Assembly: GCA_002841655.1 (NCBI GenBank)
Contig: PHAH01000035.1
Coordinates: 1-8,648 of the forward strand
From: Candidatus Falkowbacteria bacterium HGW-Falkowbacteria-2
GTDB lineage: Bacteria; Patescibacteriota; Patescibacteriia; Patescibacteriales; UBA12465
Length of the DNA: 8,648 bases
Direction of reading: 5' to 3'
In this document: positions 4,755-8,648 of the stretch, in pieces
How positions within the stretch are numbered: position 1 is the first letter of the stretch
Layout of the letters: every line of letters begins with the position of its first letter
Program-made: the position numbers and the translations under genes
The notes under the pieces: generated by a model
The model's input: the letters and a program-made list of their open reading frames with translations, nothing else
The model's database searches: none
Told to the model about the DNA's origin: nothing

Positions 4755-7271
4755 TTAAACCCAGGTAACGCTGGATACATGGTCATCAGCGTCCTTAAAG
4801 CGCATGACACGCACGCCTTGAGTATCACGACCCAGCACGCTTACTTCTTTAAACGGAGTTCGAATTACCTGTCCGTAGTCGGAGATTACGATTAGATCGC
4901 GATCGTCCATAGTATCAGCATTAACTAAGAAAGCATTACTAATATCTCCAGTCTTATCCGTAACTTTTGCAGTCTTAATACCGCTGCCTCCTCGTCCCTG
5001 TAGTTTATATAAGGACAAATCAGTGCGCTTGCCGTAACCCTTAGCCATGATTGTTAATATCTGGTAATTGCGCTTTTTGTCTTTCTCGATTTTAGCCACA
5101 CCCATACCGACAACAGCATCGTCTTTGTGTAAACGAATACCGTGAACACCAGATGCATTGCGCCCCATGTCACGGACATCAGTTTCCTTAAAGCGAATAG
5201 CCTGTCCCTTGGCGGTAATGAGCTGGATGTGATCGCTACCAGAAGTCGGCTTTGCCCAAATTAAACGATCATCTTCTCGGATTTTGATGGCAATTAAGCC
5301 ACTGCGGCGAACGTTATTGAAAGCCGATAATTCCACTTTCTTTACGATACCCTTTTCGGTAGCAAAGAATAAGTATTTACTACCAAATATCTTATCAAGC
5401 GGCAAGACAGAAGTTACTTGTTCCCCGCCGGTTAGTTGCAAGAAGTTTACAATCGAGTTCCCCTTCGCGGTACGTGAAGCTTGTGGAATCTCATGAACCT
5501 TCAATTGGAAGGTGCGCCCCCGAGTCGTGAAGAACAAGATGTCACTATGAGTGAAAGTTGTAAACATGAACTGAACAGTGTCTTCTTCCTTGGTGGTTAG
5601 ACCAATAACCCCCTTGCCACCGCGAGCCTGTACCTTGAAAGTATCAGGCTCAAGACGCTTAATATAGCCGTCTCTAGTCATCATCACCATTGTCTCTTCA
5701 TTCGGCACTAAATCTTCAAGACTAAATTCCTTGATACCATGAGCCACCACATCGGTGCGGCGAGGATTATCAAATTTCTGAACAATGCCATTAATCTCCT
5801 CTTTGATTATTGAACGTATTTTTGTCACTGAACTCAAAATGGCTTCAAGTTCTTTAATTAACTTCTGTTTTTCTTCCCATTCCTGCTGTACTCTGAGCGT
5901 TTCCAGGTTAGCGAGATTCTGCAATCTCATTTCTAGAATCGCCACCGCCTGGCGTTCAGACAACTTAAACTTCTTAATTAAATTCGCCTTCGCCACTTCT
6001 TTATCTTTTGAAGCCTTAATCGTCTTAATAACTTCATCGATATTCTTTAAGGCGATGAGCAGTCCTTCTAAAATATGTGAACGGTCCTTTGCCTTATTTA
6101 ATTCATACTGCGTGCGTCGGCGGACAACAACCTCTCGGTGCTTAATGAACTCTTCGAGAATCATCTTTAAAGTCATCACCTTCGGCTGAATGCCATTCTC
6201 AAGAGCCAACATATTCACGTGGAAGGTTGTCTGTAGTGAGGTATGCTTATATAGAGCGTTGAGGATTTTTTTCGGATATGAATCTTTTTTCAACTCAGCA
6301 ACAATGCGAACACCGTCTTTGTCCGACTCATCACGTAAAGCCTTAATGCCCTCAAGCTTTTTTTCCTTTACTAAATCGGCAATTTTCTCAACTAAATCAG
6401 CCTTGTTTACCTGATATGGAATTTCACTAACCACAATTTGAAAAGTTCCACCTTTCTGTTCTTCAATTTCAGCTTTGCCCCGAATCACAATACCACCTTT
6501 GCCGGTAGCATAGGCAGTTAGGATGTCTTTGTGATTATAAATAATACCACCAGTCGGAAAATCAGGTCCTTTAACAAACTGCATTAAATCTTCAATGCTA
6601 GCTTCTGGGTTATCTAATAAGTGTGTAATGGCAAGTACTAATTCACCAAGGTTATGAGGAGGGATGTTCGTCGACATGCCGACGGCAATACCCATAGTGC
6701 CATTCAATAAAAGATTTGGTAATTTTGCCGGCAAGACCCGTGGCTCCTGGTGAGAACCATCGTAGTTAGGAATGAAATCTACAGTATCTTTCTCAATATC
6801 AAACAACATTTCTTCAGCAATACCTGCTAATTTGGCTTCGGTATAACGCATAGCTGCCGCACCGTCGCCGTCCATTGACCCAAAGTTTCCCTGGCCACGA
6901 ACTAACGGATAACGCATCGCGAAATCCTGAGCCATGCGGACCATGGACTCATACACAGCGCTATCACCATGTGGATGATATTTACCTAAAACTTCACCGA
7001 CGACAGTCGCTGATTTACGGAATTTCGCATTCGCTCTTAAACCAATACTCCACATCGCATATAAAATGCGGCGATGCACTGGTTTCATGCCGTCGCGAAC
7101 ATCGGGCAAGGCGCGCGAAACAATAACGCTCATCGCATACTCTAAGTATGAGCGGCTCATTTCTTCAACTAGTGGTTGATCTTGAACAATGCCGAAGGCG
7201 GTGTGCCTCTGATCACCAGTTAAAGCTTCCTTGCTATTTGCCAAATCTTTCGGTTCTTTGTCTTTTTTCAT
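4755..7271 (-). CDS. gyrA: DNA gyrase subunit A
   Basis: Using the ATG at 7271-7269 the product has 838 residues, close to normal GyrA length. It is the breakage-reunion subunit of gyrase, which with GyrB and ATP introduces negative supercoils. Visible marks: SRALPDVRDGMKPVHRRILY near the N-terminus, GKYHPHGDSAVYE with S104 and E108 at the quinolone-contact positions, the catalytic Tyr143 in AMRYTEAKL, and a long coiled-coil region at about 380-500. A C-terminal beta-pinwheel follows, with the GyrA box QARGGKG at 548-554 and repeated blade motifs such as TTRGRTFQLKV and ATEKGIVKKVEL. The GyrA box argues for gyrase rather than topoisomerase IV. The frame extends upstream to a GTG at 7301, but that would overlap the previous gene by 29 nt. 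The ATG start leaves a one-base gap and is preferred. It is the last gene of the ndk operon. Confidence 0.97.
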   Translation of the reverse strand: MKKDKEPKDLANSKEALTGDQRHTAFGIVQDQPLVEEMSRSYLEYAMSVIVSRALPDVRDGMKPVHRRILYAMWSIGLRANAKFRKSATVVGEVLGKYHPHGDSAVYESMVRMAQDFAMRYPLVRGQGNFGSMDGDGAAAMRYTEAKLAGIAEEMLFDIEKDTVDFIPNYDGSHQEPRVLPAKLPNLLLNGTMGIAVGMSTNIPPHNLGELVLAITHLLDNPEASIEDLMQFVKGPDFPTGGIIYNHKDILTAYATGKGGIVIRGKAEIEEQKGGTFQIVVSEIPYQVNKADLVEKIADLVKEKKLEGIKALRDESDKDGVRIVAELKKDSYPKKILNALYKHTSLQTTFHVNMLALENGIQPKVMTLKMILEEFIKHREVVVRRRTQYELNKAKDRSHILEGLLIALKNIDEVIKTIKASKDKEVAKANLIKKFKLSERQAVAILEMRLQNLANLETLRVQQEWEEKQKLIKELEAILSSVTKIRSIIKEEINGIVQKFDNPRRTDVVAHGIKEFSLEDLVPNEETMVMMTRDGYIKRLEPDTFKVQARGGKGVIGLTTKEEDTVQFMFTTFTHSDILFFTTRGRTFQLKVHEIPQASRTAKGNSIVNFLQLTGGEQVTSVLPLDKIFGSKYLFFATEKGIVKKVELSAFNNVRRSGLIAIKIREDDRLIWAKPTSGSDHIQLITAKGQAIRFKETDVRDMGRNASGVHGIRLHKDDAVVGMGVAKIEKDKKRNYQILTIMAKGYGKRTDLSLYKLQGRGGSGIKTAKVTDKTGDISNAFLVNADTMDDRDLIVISDYGQVIRTPFKEVSVLGRDTQGVRVMRFKDADDHVSSVTWV

Positions 7272-7272
7272 A

Positions 7273-7797
7273 TCAATAAGCGATTTGTGTATAATTCTCA
7301 CATCCCGGCGGAATAATGCAAGGTCGAGCCTCGCCTATTGTCGGCATACAATTAATATATTCAGGACATGATTTTTTTGGGATTACCACTTCAGGAGTAT
7401 ATATAGGAGTTGAGGAGGCGTTAAGGCGTCTCTCAAGATCATCAAGGATGGAGTCAGCAGAAGAAGAGGCTACATCATCACCCGAGGTAACAATTGGTTT
7501 TATATTCTCGACATCGTTTTTCAATTCTTCAATAAATTCTCGTCCTTGTTCGGTAATTTCTGTAGAAGAGGCGATATCCTCTTCACCGGCTTCATCGAGG
7601 CCTTGACGGATAATACCGATTGTCTCGGTAAACTCCGTTTGCCACGCGTTTACATCCTCGTTCGTCGCGGGCGCACTTGAGCCCACAGAAAAACGAAGAC
7701 TAATTATCCAAACTGCGAGCAAGAGGACAGAAAAAGTCCAAACTCCAATCTTAAGCAGCTTTATTTTTTTCGCTTCCTCGTGATTGTGTTCGGACAT
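7273..7797 (-). CDS. Membrane-anchored protein with a four-cysteine C-terminal tail, function unknown
   Basis: This 174-residue protein has a short basic N-terminus with HNH-rich residues 4-6, a single membrane segment at about 15-36, and then an acidic, Ser/Glu-rich region predicted to be outside the cytoplasm (about 40-130, partly helical). It ends in a compact Cys tail: C144, C150, C160 and C166, spaced C-x5-C-x9-C-x5-C, with CPEYINCMP and PPGCENYTQIAY. There is no Cys elsewhere, so two disulfides or a metal site outside the membrane are plausible. I recall similar CPEY/CMP/IPPGC tails on CPR proteins of unknown role, but cannot verify this here. The start is 8 nt after the ndk stop, and the TGA stop is one base before gyrA, so it is co-expressed with both. 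No function can be assigned; the genomic link with gyrA may be incidental. Confidence 0.75.
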   Translation of the reverse strand: MSEHNHEEAKKIKLLKIGVWTFSVLLLAVWIISLRFSVGSSAPATNEDVNAWQTEFTETIGIIRQGLDEAGEEDIASSTEITEQGREFIEELKNDVENIKPIVTSGDDVASSSADSILDDLERRLNASSTPIYTPEVVIPKKSCPEYINCMPTIGEARPCIIPPGCENYTQIAY

Positions 7798-7805
7798 ATT
7801 CTTTA

Positions 7806-8408
7806 TTATTCTTTAATGCCGTCAAGATTGACGTCATATAAAATTTGCTCACTAACAAGGCGATATGACATCACTTCATCGGCGGTTAGCCATAAAGCAA
7901 TTTCTCTTTCCGCTTCGCTAACCTCATCAGAACAATGCACTAAATTGCGAACAGCTCTCTCATCACGGTTTGATAACTCGTATGAATCGAGGGTGAGGTC
8001 GCCACGAATAGTTCCAACGTCTGAAGTTGTTGGCTCGGTGCCGCCGACGATTTTTTTCACAACGGCCACAGCTTGATTACCTTCCCAAACCATCATTACT
8101 ACCGGGCAGCAACTCATAAAATTAACAAGGGCGCGCACTATATCCTTACCATATTCAATCGGTTCCTTGTCAACAACCATGCCCATGTCTATTCGGTTCT
8201 TTACCGATAAATCACCTTTTTTCTGAAACCAAGCATCATCCTTATTATAATGCTTCCATAGTCTGTCTTCGTCTGCGACGGTAAATTTCATCGCCACTAA
8301 TTTCAAACCGGCGGACTCAAAGCGTTTAATCGTTTCACCAATCAACCCGCGCTGGACAGTGTCCGGCTTCAAGATTACAAATGTTCTTTCTTTTTTCGGG
8401 TGGTTCAT
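7806..8408 (-). CDS. ndk: Nucleoside diphosphate kinase, long form
   Basis: Ndk transfers the gamma phosphate of ATP to NDPs through a phosphohistidine. From the ATG at 8408-8406 the product has 200 residues, against about 140 for typical Ndk. The core is clear: TFVILKPDTVQRGLIGE with K14, the FMSCCPVVMMVWEG strand, GTIRGD with R135, and N155-L-V-H158-C-S-D with the catalytic His158. Compared with E. coli Ndk there is an insertion of about 30 residues at about 59-92, about ten extra residues just before the catalytic His, and a C-terminal extension of roughly 15-20 residues. The motif residue after His is Cys rather than the usual Gly. The open frame continues upstream to a TTG at 8435, but family alignment and the AT-rich repeat there favour the ATG. 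It is followed after 8 nt by the Cys-tail protein and then gyrA. Confidence 0.93.
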   Translation of the reverse strand: MNHPKKERTFVILKPDTVQRGLIGETIKRFESAGLKLVAMKFTVADEDRLWKHYNKDDAWFQKKGDLSVKNRIDMGMVVDKEPIEYGKDIVRALVNFMSCCPVVMMVWEGNQAVAVVKKIVGGTEPTTSDVGTIRGDLTLDSYELSNRDERAVRNLVHCSDEVSEAEREIALWLTADEVMSYRLVSEQILYDVNLDGIKE

Positions 8409-8424
8409 AAAATATATCAAAGTT

Positions 8425-8478
8425 TCAAAATTCAAGATTCAAACAGAGACTGCTTTAATTTTGAATTTTTAATTTTGA
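8425..8478. repeat. AT-rich imperfect inverted repeat between the MBL gene and ndk
   Basis: The arms 8425-8443 (TCAAAATTCAAGATTCAAA) and 8460-8478 (TTTGAATTTTTAATTTTGA) are complementary at 17 of 19 positions around a 16-nt loop. A further partial copy (TTTCAAAATTA) follows at about 8489-8499, running into the end of the MBL gene. The transcript could form a long AU hairpin ending 16 nt before the ndk start. It lacks a GC stem, so it is not a standard terminator. It may be a dispersed intergenic repeat. Confidence 0.55.
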
Positions 8479-8482
8479 TTGT

Positions 8483-8648
8483 TTAATATTTCAAAATTAC
8501 AAGCTCCATGTCTTCGCTCGGCAAGTCTTTCTTGCTGATTTTTAACTTCTCTTCATAGGTCGGAGTCAGGCCCATTTCCTTAATGAATTTTTCGACACCA
8601 TCAATATCATCCATCTTTAAATCATCTGTTTTATAATGCATCGGAATA
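8483..8648 (-). CDS. C-terminal end of an MBL-fold metal-dependent hydrolase
   Basis: Only the last 54 codons before the TAA at 8485-8483 are visible; the gene continues past the right edge. The frame opens with I-P-M-H-Y-K-T, the typical last core motif of UlaG-like/MBL-fold hydrolases, in which the His is a late metal ligand. It continues with DGVEKFIKEMG and a Lys/Glu-rich tail ending in ELVILKY. A separate 52-residue gene starting at the ATG at 8641-8639 is formally possible, but the motif directly preceding and including that Met argues for a C-terminus. It lies upstream of ndk on the same strand, with a 74-nt AT-rich spacer. The reaction and substrate cannot be told from this fragment. 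Confidence 0.65.
   Translation of the reverse strand, partial: IPMHYKTDDLKMDDIDGVEKFIKEMGLTPTYEEKLKISKKDLPSEDMELVILKY

Noticed and set aside
5284..7126. Plus-strand open frames of 70-134 codons inside gyrA (5284-5496, 5785-6189, 6190-6414, 6875-7126)
   Set aside because: They are antisense to well-conserved gyrA coding sequence, have no recognisable domains, and are explained by the codon bias of the real gene.
4755..7271. Topoisomerase IV subunit A (ParC) as an alternative to GyrA
   Set aside because: The intact GyrA-box-like QARGGKG and full set of pinwheel blades favour gyrase.
7272..7301. GTG at 7301 as the gyrA start (ten more residues)
   Set aside because: It would overlap the upstream gene by 29 nt, uses a weaker start codon, and the extra residues do not match the family. 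The ATG at 7271 leaves a one-base gap and is simpler.
7316..8076. Plus-strand open frames at 7316-7606 and 7780-8076
   Set aside because: They are antisense to the Cys-tail gene and ndk. Compositions rich in Ser are typical of shadow frames.
8409..8435. TTG at 8435 as the ndk start (nine more residues)
   Set aside because: The extra sequence lies inside the AT-rich inverted repeat and has no family match; the ATG at 8408 gives the normal distance to the K-P-D motif.
1..8648. CRISPR array, tRNA/rRNA gene, insertion sequence, intein, or phage/defence module
   Set aside because: No spaced direct repeats, no tRNA or rRNA signature, no transposase or integrase, no splicing motifs in gyrA, and no recognised defence gene were seen by eye on either strand.

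Overview
The window most likely comes from a Candidate Phyla Radiation (Patescibacteria) genome. The evidence is convergent rather than phylogenetic: tightly packed genes with 1-8 nt spacers or overlaps, start codons with no recognisable Shine-Dalgarno sequence, an AT-rich spacer built of TTCAAAATT-like repeats, and protein types I associate from memory with CPR genomes. These types are a long Ndk, a YFD-x-F-x-YPLT winged-helix nucleotidyltransferase, and a membrane-anchored protein with a four-Cys tail. TGA ends at least two genes, so it reads as a stop; code 25 lineages (Gracilibacteria, Absconditabacteria) are unlikely.

Layout: (1) Positions 1-339, minus strand, hold the N-terminal part of an M16 (insulinase-like) zinc peptidase that runs off the window. 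(2) A short divergent spacer carries a good extended -10 box for a plus-strand unit. That unit consists of radC, broken by a deletion that removed the JAMM metal site, and a 99-residue protein of unknown function (1081-1380), followed by a terminator at 1422-1444. (3) Reading leftward from 4624 is a compact operon: rmuC, a degenerate nucleotidyltransferase-like protein, and an O-antigen ligase/polymerase-family membrane protein. It has its own predicted promoter (about 4658-4687) and a terminator at 1230-1258. (4) Reading leftward from the right edge are the C-terminus of an MBL-fold hydrolase, ndk, a small membrane-anchored Cys-tail protein, and gyrA, ending in a strong terminator at 4706-4731.

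Together the window mixes housekeeping functions (DNA gyrase A, NDP kinase), DNA maintenance (RmuC, damaged RadC) and envelope functions (O-antigen ligase family protein, anchored Cys-tail protein, M16 peptidase). I see no mobile element, CRISPR array, tRNA or rRNA, and no non-coding stretch longer than 300 bases.

I do not find a clear, complete novel system. The best leads are: the reciprocal nesting of terminators where two operons converge (each transcript ends inside the other's coding sequence); the deletion that removes exactly the catalytic segment of RadC; the uncharacterised Cys-tail protein squeezed between ndk and gyrA; and the nucleotidyltransferase homologue that has lost its Gly-Ser motif and sits in an operon with a glycopolymer enzyme.
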